This document shows, piece by piece, positions 34,738-41,881 of a stretch of DNA of 64,000 nucleotides. Position numbers and translations under genes: made by a program. The notes under the pieces are model-generated. The model had not been told where the DNA came from and searched no databases. It was given only the letters and a program-made list of their open reading frames with translations. How positions within the stretch are numbered: the stretch's first letter is position 1; every line of letters begins with the position of its first letter. Source of the stretch: Chryseobacterium taiwanense (GTDB lineage: Bacteria > Bacteroidota > Bacteroidia > Flavobacteriales > Weeksellaceae); the NCBI RefSeq assembly GCF_000813825.1, contig NZ_JWTA01000004.1, forward strand, positions 62,001-126,000, written 5' to 3'.

Positions 34738-35853
34738 TTATTTCACTTTTACAAGCTCAACATCAAAAATCAACCAAGCATTTGGTGGAATAACTCCTCC
34801 TGCTCCTCTTTCTCCGTATCCCATTGCTGGTGGAATCAATAAAGTAGCAGTTTCGCCTTCTTTTAATAAAATAATTCCTTCATCCCATCCTTTGATCACT
34901 CTTCCCATTCCGATTGGAATTTCGATAGGCTCATTTCTTTTGAATGAAGAATCGAACTCAGTTCCGTCTACCAATTTACCAGCATAATGTACAGATACAT
35001 TATCACCTACTTTTGGAGCTTTCCCGTCAGCTGTTTTTGTTATTTTATAATAAAGACCAGATTCTGTTTTTTGCATACCAGCTTTTAGGTCTTCAACCAT
35101 TTTCAATTGGTTTGCTTTAAATTCTTCTTCTTTTCTTTTCTTATCAGCTTCTTCTTTAGCAACGAATTCTTTGTTTTTCTCAGCTATTTTAGCTTTTCCT
35201 TCGTTGAAAGTTTTTGCAGCATCATAGTTTTTGTACTCGTCACCTTTGCTGAAAATAGAAACTTTCTCTAAAACGATATCAGTTTTAGGCTTATCCTGAG
35301 GTCCTTTCTCTACGTTTGCAATCGCATCGATCACTTCTTCACCTTTTACTATTTTTCCGAAGATCGTGTGTCTTCCGTCTAACCAAGGTGTAGCAACTTC
35401 TGTAATGAAGAACTGAGAACCATTGGTATTTGGTCCTGAATTCGCCATAGAAAGAACTCCTTTTCCAGTATGTTTAAGATCGTTTCTTTCGTCTTCAAAT
35501 TTATATCCAGGATCTCCCATTCCTGTTCCTTGAGGATCTCCTCCTTGAATCATGAAATCTTTGATCACTCTGTGGAAAATAGTTCCGTCATAGTAAGGAA
35601 CTCCTTTAGCTTTAGCTTTGTTATCGATTTTACCTTCTGCAAGACCGATAAAGTTTGCTACAGTTACAGGCGCTTTCTTATCTTCAAACTTTAAGATCAT
35701 ATTTCCTTTTGTCGTCTGAAGGTTTGCATAAAGTCCGTCATTAAGACCTTCGTAAGTTTCTTTGTCTACGTTCATTTTTTTATAAATTGGGGTACAACTC
35801 ATTAGCGAAATACTTGCCGCTGCCAGAATTATATTCTTGTTAAACAATTTCAT
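34738..35853 (-). CDS. dual-domain peptidyl-prolyl isomerase lipoprotein (cyclophilin + FKBP)
   Basis: Protein-folding enzyme with both PPIase folds in one 371-residue chain. The N-terminus is a lipoprotein signal with lipobox LMSC (Cys20), so it is anchored in the envelope. A cyclophilin domain (about 45-205) shows FHRVIKDFMIQGGDPQGTGMG and GKGVLSMANSGPNTNGSQFFI, with the FHR active-site Arg. A charged coiled linker (220-260) leads to an FKBP domain (265-371) with VSVHYAGKLVDGTEFDSS and IPPAMGYGERGAG. It lies 3 bases after a GldI-like FKBP lipoprotein gene, so both are made together. Confidence 0.95.
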   Translation of the reverse strand: MKLFNKNIILAAASISLMSCTPIYKKMNVDKETYEGLNDGLYANLQTTKGNMILKFEDKKAPVTVANFIGLAEGKIDNKAKAKGVPYYDGTIFHRVIKDFMIQGGDPQGTGMGDPGYKFEDERNDLKHTGKGVLSMANSGPNTNGSQFFITEVATPWLDGRHTIFGKIVKGEEVIDAIANVEKGPQDKPKTDIVLEKVSIFSKGDEYKNYDAAKTFNEGKAKIAEKNKEFVAKEEADKKRKEEEFKANQLKMVEDLKAGMQKTESGLYYKITKTADGKAPKVGDNVSVHYAGKLVDGTEFDSSFKRNEPIEIPIGMGRVIKGWDEGIILLKEGETATLLIPPAMGYGERGAGGVIPPNAWLIFDVELVKVK

Positions 35854-35856
35854 TTA

Positions 35857-36369
35857 TTATAAAGCTTTTAATTTTATGATTAAAGGGATGTCGTTGTCAA
35901 TTTTCTTCTCGTCTCCGAAAGTTCCGTAAGCCAGAGAAGATGGAACCAAAAGTGTAACTTCCTCACCATCATGTATAAAACGTAAAGCATTTTCTACCGC
36001 TTTTAATTCATCAAAATGTCCGAATTTGGCATCTCTTCTCGCAACAGGCTGATCGTAAATTTTAGTCTGATCAAAATCATAAAGATCATAAGAGTAAGAA
36101 ATGAGACTTTCATCCTGTCTTCTTTCTCTTTTATCAAAACCTTCAGTATTTACCCAGTAATTAAGCTGTGTAGGATAAAATTTCTCAGTTTGTCCACCAA
36201 TCCAATCCTGAATCTGGTTTCTTTCCAAAGCATTCAGATTTTTCATTCTATCTCTGGAAATATCCAAATCACTTTTGCTTAAAACACCACCTACAGGAGG
36301 ATGTGCCTGTTGTGTATTTCTATTGCAGCTCAATAAGCTCAATACAGATATGAAGAGTATTTTTTTCAT
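35857..36369 (-). CDS. gldI: FKBP-type PPIase lipoprotein, GldI-like
   Basis: Envelope lipoprotein of about 170 residues (start at 36369, MKKILFISVLSLLSC, which places Cys15 at a lipobox; a start at 36390 would add seven residues before it). The body contains an FKBP-like fold with LDFDQTKIYDQPV and the end VTLLVPSSLAYGTFGDEKKIDNDIPLIIKLKAL, matching the AYG-x-IPP-type FKBP strand in reduced form. In flavobacteria GldI is such a lipoprotein needed for gliding and type IX secretion. The call rests on domain type, lipobox and size, so gldI is likely but a paralogue is possible. Followed after 3 bases by the dual PPIase gene. Confidence 0.7.
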   Translation of the reverse strand: MKKILFISVLSLLSCNRNTQQAHPPVGGVLSKSDLDISRDRMKNLNALERNQIQDWIGGQTEKFYPTQLNYWVNTEGFDKRERRQDESLISYSYDLYDFDQTKIYDQPVARRDAKFGHFDELKAVENALRFIHDGEEVTLLVPSSLAYGTFGDEKKIDNDIPLIIKLKAL

Positions 36370-36502
36370 AAACATTGCGAAAATACACATTTCGGGAATT
36401 ACTTACAAAAGTTGATGAACTTATTAGATAAAAGTTATATAACTTTTAAAATAATTTGATTTTAAATTGCTATTTTTTTTTTTCAATGTCCAGATTTTCT
36501 AA

Positions 36503-36583
36503 CTGTCATTCTGACGAAGGAAGAATCTCAGACATTTACAACCACAGATTCTTCAATTCACTTCGTTCCTTTCAAAATGACAG
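36503..36583. repeat. palindromic element (TGTCATTCTGACGAAGGAAGAATCT family)
   Basis: CTGTCATT (36503-36510) is the inverse of AATGACAG (36576-36583); GAAGAATCT (36520-36528) pairs with AGATTCTTC (36546-36554), and ACGAAG with CTTCGT. This forms one 81-base hairpin. It relates in wording to repeats with GTCATTCCGTAG at 5984 and 2320 and resembles the CATTCTGA-GAAGAATCT repeats known from many Bacteroidetes. Confidence 0.65.
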
Positions 36584-36610
36584 AATAGCAACACATCATT
36601 AAAAACAAAA

Positions 36611-36632
36611 AAGCCGGGAAATTTCCCGACTT
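36611..36632 (-). terminator. terminator of ilvE
   Basis: The near-perfect palindrome AAGCCGGGAAATTTCCCGACTT is followed on the minus strand by a T-run. It lies 25 bases after the ilvE stop. Confidence 0.8.
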
Positions 36633-36656
36633 CATATAGATTTTTATTGAATTGAA

Positions 36657-37727
36657 TTAAACCGTTTCCAATACGTGATCTACCACTACTCTCCATCCGA
36701 ATGTATCTTCAGAAAGATTTGTCTGTAAATCAACCAGGTCTTTTTTCAAAATTTCCGCATAGCTTTCTTCAGCAGAAAGTTTTGGTAATTCTAGTTTTTC
36801 ACCATTGTATCCTAAAGCCTGGAAAACTGTAGTTACAACTGCTGTTCCTACTCCCCAAACTTCTTTCAAAGTTCCGTTTTTCTGAGCTTCTACAACATCT
36901 TTTACTTTAATTGGCTCTACTTTTACTTCAAACCCTCTTTTCTTAGCCAATTGGATGAAACTATCTCTGGTAACACCGTCTAAGATTTTCTCAGAAGTTG
37001 GTGGTGTAAAAATTGTATCGTTAATTCTTACAAACACGTTCATTGTTCCACTCTCTTCGAAATATTCGTGAGTAGCATCATCTGTCCAGATAATTTGGTC
37101 ATACCCTTCTTCAATAGCCAACTGAGTCGGATAGAAAGAAGCAGCATAGTTTCCTGCCGCTTTAGCAGAACCTACTCCACCATTTGCAGCTCTTGAATAA
37201 TGGTCTGAAATTTTAACAGAAACAGGCTCAGTATAATACATTTTTGCTGGTGTTGCTACAATTGCAAACATATATTTCTCAGATACTCTTGCCTTTAATG
37301 CTTCTTCTGTAGCAAAAATCAATGGTCTAATATATAAAGACATTCCTTCTCCTTGAGGAATCCAGTCTCTGTCGATATCTACCAACGCTTTCAAGCCATC
37401 CAAAAACATTTCCTCCGTTACTTCAGGCATAGCAAGACGTTTCGCTGATTTATTGATACGTTCAAAATTCTTTTCAGGCCTGAAAAGGAAAACCTGTCCG
37501 TCTTTGTCTTTGTAGGCTTTCATACCTTCAAAACAAGCCTGTCCGTAATTTACTCCCATCATTGCTGGTGTAAATGGTATTGGACCATAAGGAACTAATT
37601 TCACATCACCCCACTTTCCATTTTCATACTCACAAATAACCATATGATCAATAAAAGTATTTCCAAATGAAAAATTGTTTGGGTCGAATGTAGAAATTCT
37701 GGAGTTTTCAGTTTTTTGAATTATCAT
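36657..37727 (-). CDS. ilvE: branched-chain amino acid aminotransferase
   Basis: PLP-dependent class IV aminotransferase for the last step of Leu, Ile and Val synthesis and the first of their breakdown. The 356-residue length and the form of the sequence fit the eukaryote-like group of BCATs. Features are SLYIRPLIFATEEAL, the PLP lysine in GGVGSAKAAGNYAASFY, EYFEESGTMNVFVRI and the C-terminal EVWGVGTAVVTTVF. It is a single gene; a -7 box TAAATTTG lies 26 bases before the start on the minus strand, and mnmD starts divergently. Confidence 0.95.
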   Translation of the reverse strand: MIIQKTENSRISTFDPNNFSFGNTFIDHMVICEYENGKWGDVKLVPYGPIPFTPAMMGVNYGQACFEGMKAYKDKDGQVFLFRPEKNFERINKSAKRLAMPEVTEEMFLDGLKALVDIDRDWIPQGEGMSLYIRPLIFATEEALKARVSEKYMFAIVATPAKMYYTEPVSVKISDHYSRAANGGVGSAKAAGNYAASFYPTQLAIEEGYDQIIWTDDATHEYFEESGTMNVFVRINDTIFTPPTSEKILDGVTRDSFIQLAKKRGFEVKVEPIKVKDVVEAQKNGTLKEVWGVGTAVVTTVFQALGYNGEKLELPKLSAEESYAEILKKDLVDLQTNLSEDTFGWRVVVDHVLETV

Positions 37728-37752
37728 TTCTAAAATTTTTTATGATGTTCTA

Positions 37753-37760
37753 CAAATTTA
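37753..37760 (-). promoter_or_regulatory. -7 element of ilvE
   Basis: Minus-strand TAAATTTG (TAnnTTTG), 26 bases before the ilvE start, with a TTTA near the -33 position. Confidence 0.5.
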
Positions 37761-37791
37761 ACATAATTTTCTAAATATAAAAATTTTAGAG

Positions 37792-37799
37792 TAAATTTG
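37792..37799 (+). promoter_or_regulatory. -7 element of mnmD
   Basis: TAAATTTG ends 13 bases before the TTG start at 37812. An in-frame stop at 37800-37802 lies between the box and the start, so no longer reading is possible. Transcription should begin near 37805, giving an almost leaderless message. Confidence 0.55.
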
Positions 37800-37811
37800 T
37801 GAAAAAATAGC

Positions 37812-38486
37812 TTGAAAAGAGAAATAAAAACCACAAAAGACGGAAGTAAAACACTGTTTATCAACGAATTGAATGAAAACTATCATTCACACAATGGTGC
37901 ACTTCAGGAAGCAGAACACGTGTTTATTAAAAACGGACTAAATTTAATAAATGATTGCGAAATTAATATTTTAGAACTAGGTTTTGGAACAGGTTTAAAT
38001 GTTTTAGTAACAATTAATGAATATTTAAAAACTGACAAAAATCATATCATCAACTATTTTTCCCTTGAAAAATACCCCATAAATGAATCCGAAATTAACG
38101 ATTTGGCTTATTTTGAACTTTTTGACAACCCTGAATTCAAAAATATTTATCAAAAAATTCATTTAGCAGAGTGGGAAAAACCAGTTGAAATCACTAAAGG
38201 ATTCCACCTCAAAAAGATAAAATGTGACTTTTTCGATCTGAAAGACATTATTTTACCTAAAATAAACCTGGTCTATTTCGATTGTTTCGGAGCAAGAGTA
38301 CAACCGGATCTTTGGGAAAAACCTTTATTTGAATTGGTTTCTGACAAAATGTCGGTTAACGGACTTTTAACAACATACTCTTCAAAAGGCAGTGTAAGAA
38401 GAATACTTCAGGAATTGAATTTTAAAGTAGAAAAGAAACAAGGACCTCCAGGAAAAAGAGAAATGATCAATGCTGTTAAATTATAA
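37812..38486 (+). CDS. mnmD: tRNA 5-aminomethyl-2-thiouridine methyltransferase
   Basis: Methylates the wobble uridine modification mnm5s2U in tRNA; equals the N-terminal half of E. coli MnmC, here as a stand-alone 224-residue protein. The start is TTG at 37812: an in-frame stop lies 9 bases upstream and the first residues (MKREIKTTKDGSKTLFINEL) match the family's beginning. ELNENYHSHNGALQEAEHVF, the SAM-binding ILELGFGTGLNVL (about 53-65), VYFDCFGARVQPDLW and LTTYSSKGSVRR follow. The missing oxidase domain is normal for Bacteroidetes. A palindromic element starts at its stop codon. Confidence 0.9.
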   Translation: MKREIKTTKDGSKTLFINELNENYHSHNGALQEAEHVFIKNGLNLINDCEINILELGFGTGLNVLVTINEYLKTDKNHIINYFSLEKYPINESEINDLAYFELFDNPEFKNIYQKIHLAEWEKPVEITKGFHLKKIKCDFFDLKDIILPKINLVYFDCFGARVQPDLWEKPLFELVSDKMSVNGLLTTYSSKGSVRRILQELNFKVEKKQGPPGKREMINAVKL

Positions 38487-38573
38487 AAGTTAGAGATTAG
38501 AAGTTAATAGAATCTTACCTATATAATAAGGATACATTTTCTAAACTAATTTCTAGATCCTAACCTCTAACTT
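38487..38573. repeat. palindromic element after mnmD
   Basis: AAGTTAGAGATTAG (38487-38500) is the inverse of CTAACCTCTAACTT (38560-38573) with one mismatch, and weaker pairing continues inward. It starts exactly after the mnmD stop codon. Confidence 0.6.
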
Positions 38574-38614
38574 CTCTATAAATTTCTTTATTTTAGCTAT
38601 ACAAATTATTATAT

Positions 38615-39031
38615 ATGATAGACAAGATTAACATTAGAGTCTATGCTTGTGCAGTGAAAGATAAAAAAGTCTTAACCTTATTTGAAGAGTACGCAGGCGA
38701 ACCTTTAATGAAATTTCCCGGAGGAGGATTAGAATATGGAGAAGGAGTTTTAGAATGCCTCCATCGTGAATTTGATGAAGAACTCAATGTAAAAGTTGAA
38801 ATCAAAGAACACTTTTATACTCAGGAAGACTTTTTAGTTTCGCGTTTCAGAGAAAACGAACAATTACTTACAATATATTATCTGGTACATATTACTAATG
38901 AAGAAGACTTCCTGATCCTTGACCCATGTATCGAAAAAACAGAATGGATCGATATAGACCGACCAGACAATCCGTTTCCTTTACCTATTGACAAGATCGT
39001 CTTTGATAAATTAAAAGAAAAATTCCTGTAA
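38615..39031 (+). CDS. NUDIX hydrolase
   Basis: A 138-residue NUDIX enzyme of unknown substrate. The Nudix box GGGLEYGEGVLECLHREFDEEL (GX5EX7REx2EE) is intact except that the usual Gly near its end is Asn (ELNVKVE). An N-terminal strand IRVYACAVKDKKVLTLFEEY and a C-terminal CIEKTEWIDIDRPDNPFP complete the fold. It is a stand-alone gene; its last codons (TTCCTGTAA) form the first arm of a terminator. Confidence 0.88.
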   Translation: MIDKINIRVYACAVKDKKVLTLFEEYAGEPLMKFPGGGLEYGEGVLECLHREFDEELNVKVEIKEHFYTQEDFLVSRFRENEQLLTIYYLVHITNEEDFLILDPCIEKTEWIDIDRPDNPFPLPIDKIVFDKLKEKFL

Positions 39032-39050
39032 ATAAATTTACAGGAATTTT
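39019..39050. terminator. two-way terminator overlapping the NUDIX stop codon
   Basis: AAAATTCCTGTAAAT (39019-39033) is the inverse of ATTTACAGGAATTTT (39036-39050), T-rich on both strands. The left arm includes the last codons and stop of the NUDIX gene; on the minus strand it follows the DUF4294 gene end. Confidence 0.85.
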
Positions 39051-39070
39051 TTATGCTTTTGTATTTTATA

Positions 39071-39775
39071 CTACTTACCTACTTTAAACTGATATGCTCC
39101 TGGATAAGGTTGAAGAAAACCTGAGTTCCAGTTAGACTGCAACAACGATTCCAGAAACTCATCCGTTCTGTTCACATGTGGATTATACTGATCTTTCAAA
39201 TCAATATCGGCCATTTTTCCTTTTACATTCCACCAAAACGCACTCCATCCTCCTCTTAGCTCTTTTATGATTTCATATACATTTTGACCAGTTGCTCGAT
39301 TCATCAGCTTTGCAAAAACCTGACCTTCTGTCGTTGTTAAATCCCTTAACTGCTTTTCATATTGGTCAGCCAGCATATTTTGTCTGTCTCTTACATATTT
39401 CCTTTTGGCTTTAGTATCCAAATTCGTCATTTCCTTCTGAATATCACGATACTGCCCCAAAGCTGTTACAAACAAAGGATATACTCTGTAAAGTTTTTTA
39501 TTAAGGAAATAATAGTAGTTTTTATCCAACTGATTATTAAACTTAGGCTTGTTTAATAATGTCAACTCATCCATTACGACTACGGTTTCGCCATTTATTT
39601 CATAGAACTTGGCTTTTTGCCTTTCATCATAATAATATTTATTACCAAATTCATCTACTTTCAATAATTCAGGTGGATACTGACTTAAAGGAATATTCCC
39701 AAGGGAATCTTTTTGCCCAAAAACACCCACCCCAAAAAAGAAAAGAAAAAGGCAAATAATTTTATTAAAATTCAT
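39071..39775 (-). CDS. DUF4294-domain secreted protein
   Basis: A 234-residue exported protein. A signal peptide (MNFNKIICLFLFFFGVGVFGQ) precedes a DUF4294 domain (about 60-200): FYEINGETVVVMDELTLLNKPKF, a basic helix DTKAKRKYVRDRQNMLADQYEKQLRDLT, and ELRGGWSAFWWNVKGKMADIDLKDQYNP. The last piece has Trp pairs typical of the family. The domain occurs almost only in Bacteroidetes and its function is unknown. Divergent from the M42 peptidase gene; 51 bases separate the two starts. Confidence 0.85.
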   Translation of the reverse strand: MNFNKIICLFLFFFGVGVFGQKDSLGNIPLSQYPPELLKVDEFGNKYYYDERQKAKFYEINGETVVVMDELTLLNKPKFNNQLDKNYYYFLNKKLYRVYPLFVTALGQYRDIQKEMTNLDTKAKRKYVRDRQNMLADQYEKQLRDLTTTEGQVFAKLMNRATGQNVYEIIKELRGGWSAFWWNVKGKMADIDLKDQYNPHVNRTDEFLESLLQSNWNSGFLQPYPGAYQFKVGK

Positions 39776-39826
39776 TATTTTTACACTTATTAGAACAAAA
39801 ATTACCTACAAAAATCATTCCTTTTT

Positions 39827-40903
39827 ATGAAATTTGAAAAGAAATCTTTAAAGTTTTTAGAAAAATACTTAAATACGGCATCTCCTACTGGTTTTGAGCA
39901 TAAAGGGCAAGAAATCTGGATGGATTATATACGTCCTTATGTTGACAAAATAGAAGTTGATCATTATGGCACTTGCTATGGAATCATCAACCCTGAAGCT
40001 GAGTTCAAAGTGGTGATAGAAGCTCATGCAGATGAGATCTCATGGTATGTAAATTACATTACAGATGACGGGTTGATCTACGTTATCAGAAACGGTGGTT
40101 CAGATCAAACGATTGCTCCTTCGAAAGTGGTTCACATTCATGGAGAAAAAGGGATTGTAAAAGGAGTTTTTGGCTGGCCTGCAATCCATACAAGGAGTGC
40201 GAACCAAAACGAACCTACTCCAAAAATTGAAAATATCTTCATCGACTGTGGTGCTGTTTCCAAAAAAGAAGTGGAAGATTTAGGAATTTATGTAGGATGC
40301 ATGATTACCTATCCGGACGAGTTTTTTGAAATGAACGACAGGTATTTTGTTTGCCGTGCTTTAGACAACAGAATCGGAGGATTTATGATTGCCGAGGTTG
40401 CACGACTTTTAAAAGAAAACAAAAAAACGATTCCATTTGGGTTATATATTACCAATTCCGTTCAGGAAGAAGTAGGTCTATATGGTGCAGATATGATTGC
40501 AGATACTATTAAACCTAATATCGCGATCGTTACGGACGTTACTCACGACACCACCACTCCAATGATCGAAAAGAAAAAAGAAGGCGATCAAAAATGTGGA
40601 GCCGGTCCGGTTGTTTTCTTTGCACCAAGCATTCATCACACGATCAGAGAGCTAATTATAGATACTGCAAAAACTAAAAAAATACCATTCCAACGAGCTG
40701 CAGCCAGCAGAGCTACAGGAACAGACACCGATGCATTTGCTCATTCTAACGGCGGTGTACCAAGTGCATTAATTTCCCTACCTTTGCGCTATATGCATAC
40801 CACGGTAGAAATGGTTTCTAAAGAAGATGTAGGAAACGTAATTAAATTAATCTACGAAACTCTTCTGAAAATACAACCTGCAATGAAACTGAAGTATCAT
40901 TAA
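39827..40903 (+). CDS. M42-family metallo-aminopeptidase
   Basis: Dinuclear zinc or cobalt aminopeptidase (glutamyl aminopeptidase/FrvX/endoglucanase-named family), 358 residues, cytoplasmic. Metal ligands fit the family: His in VIEAHADEISWYV, Asp in RALDNRIGGF, Glu pair in SVQEEVGLYGAD, Asp in VTDVTHDTT and a final His in LPLRYMHTTVEMV. ATGTDTDAFAHSNGGVPSALI precedes the last. It forms a TET-type oligomer in relatives. It is 37 bases before rpe and could be in its operon. Confidence 0.92.
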   Translation: MKFEKKSLKFLEKYLNTASPTGFEHKGQEIWMDYIRPYVDKIEVDHYGTCYGIINPEAEFKVVIEAHADEISWYVNYITDDGLIYVIRNGGSDQTIAPSKVVHIHGEKGIVKGVFGWPAIHTRSANQNEPTPKIENIFIDCGAVSKKEVEDLGIYVGCMITYPDEFFEMNDRYFVCRALDNRIGGFMIAEVARLLKENKKTIPFGLYITNSVQEEVGLYGADMIADTIKPNIAIVTDVTHDTTTPMIEKKKEGDQKCGAGPVVFFAPSIHHTIRELIIDTAKTKKIPFQRAAASRATGTDTDAFAHSNGGVPSALISLPLRYMHTTVEMVSKEDVGNVIKLIYETLLKIQPAMKLKYH

Positions 40904-40940
40904 TTATATCTGAAATCTAATATTAAGTATAAAAATAAAA

Positions 40941-41591
40941 ATGAAAACGAAGCTTATTGCTCCATCCCTTTTATCTGCAGACTTTGGGAATCTGCAAAGA
41001 GACATTGAAATGCTGAACAACTCTCAGGCTGACTGGCTTCACGTGGATGTGATGGACGGAAGATTTGTTCCTAACATCTCATTTGGCTTTCCGGTGATGA
41101 AAACAATTCAGCAGCATGCTAAAAAGTTTGTAGATGTACACTTAATGATCGTTGAACCAGAAAAATACGTTGAAGAATTCATCAACCACGGTGCAGATTT
41201 GGTTTCTGTTCATTATGAAGTATGTACACATCTTCATAGAACCATTCATCATATTCAAAGCTTAGGTGCAAAAGCAGGGGTAGTTTTAAACCCGTCTACT
41301 CCGGTTTTAATGTTAGAAGATATTATTGCTGATGTAGATTTAGTATTATTAATGAGTGTAAACCCAGGATTCGGAGGTCAGAAATTCATTGAAAATACAT
41401 ACAAAAAGATCGCTGAAACTAAAGATTTGATCCTAAGCAACAACTCTACTGCTCTTATTCAGGTAGACGGAGGTGTAAATCTTGATAACGCTTCTAAACT
41501 TTTCGAAGCCGGAGCTGATGTTTTGGTTGCAGGAAATGCTGTATTCTCTACAGAAAACCCAGAAAAAACAATCGAGCTATTAAAAATCTAA
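40941..41591 (+). CDS. rpe: ribulose-phosphate 3-epimerase
   Basis: Interconverts ribulose 5-phosphate and xylulose 5-phosphate in the pentose phosphate pathway. The 216-residue TIM barrel has IAPSLLSADFGNLQRDI at its start, HVDVMDGRFVPNISFG, VHLMIVEPEKYVEEF, LLMSVNPGFGGQKFI and IQVDGGVNLDNA, all in the expected order, with the catalytic aspartates in MDGR and VDGG. It ends with a strong terminator 25 bases after the stop. Closely follows the M42 peptidase gene. Confidence 0.97.
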   Translation: MKTKLIAPSLLSADFGNLQRDIEMLNNSQADWLHVDVMDGRFVPNISFGFPVMKTIQQHAKKFVDVHLMIVEPEKYVEEFINHGADLVSVHYEVCTHLHRTIHHIQSLGAKAGVVLNPSTPVLMLEDIIADVDLVLLMSVNPGFGGQKFIENTYKKIAETKDLILSNNSTALIQVDGGVNLDNASKLFEAGADVLVAGNAVFSTENPEKTIELLKI

Positions 41592-41616
41592 ATTGATTGT
41601 ACATATAAAAATGAAG

Positions 41617-41640
41617 AGGCAACCTTTCGGTTGCCTTTAT
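41617..41640 (+). terminator. terminator of rpe
   Basis: AGGCAACC (41617-41624) pairs with GGTTGCCT (41629-41636) over a TTTC loop and is followed by T-rich sequence, 25 bases after the rpe stop. Confidence 0.85.
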
Positions 41641-41752
41641 CATTTCCCAAAAAAATAGAGTTTATATCGTCATTAGTTTTGCTTGTATTAATTATAAACT
41701 ACTTCAGTAATAATTGTTGCGTAAATTTCTCAATAAATAACAATATAACAAC

Positions 41753-41792
41753 ACCGTAAAAACACGGAATTTTACTACCGTGTTTTTACGGT
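41753..41792. repeat. 15-bp inverted repeat upstream of the fucosidase
   Basis: ACCGTAAAAACACGG (41753-41767) and CCGTGTTTTTACGGT (41778-41792) are perfect inverses around a 10-base AT centre, 90 bases before the fucosidase ATG. There is no T-run after it, so it is more likely an operator or stand-alone hairpin than a terminator. Confidence 0.6.
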
Positions 41793-41881
41793 AATTAAGC
41801 TATTTTCACCAATACATCAGTCAAGACAAATCATCTTTCCCAACACTCTTACTTTTCTTATTTTAGTAAAAATTATAAACA

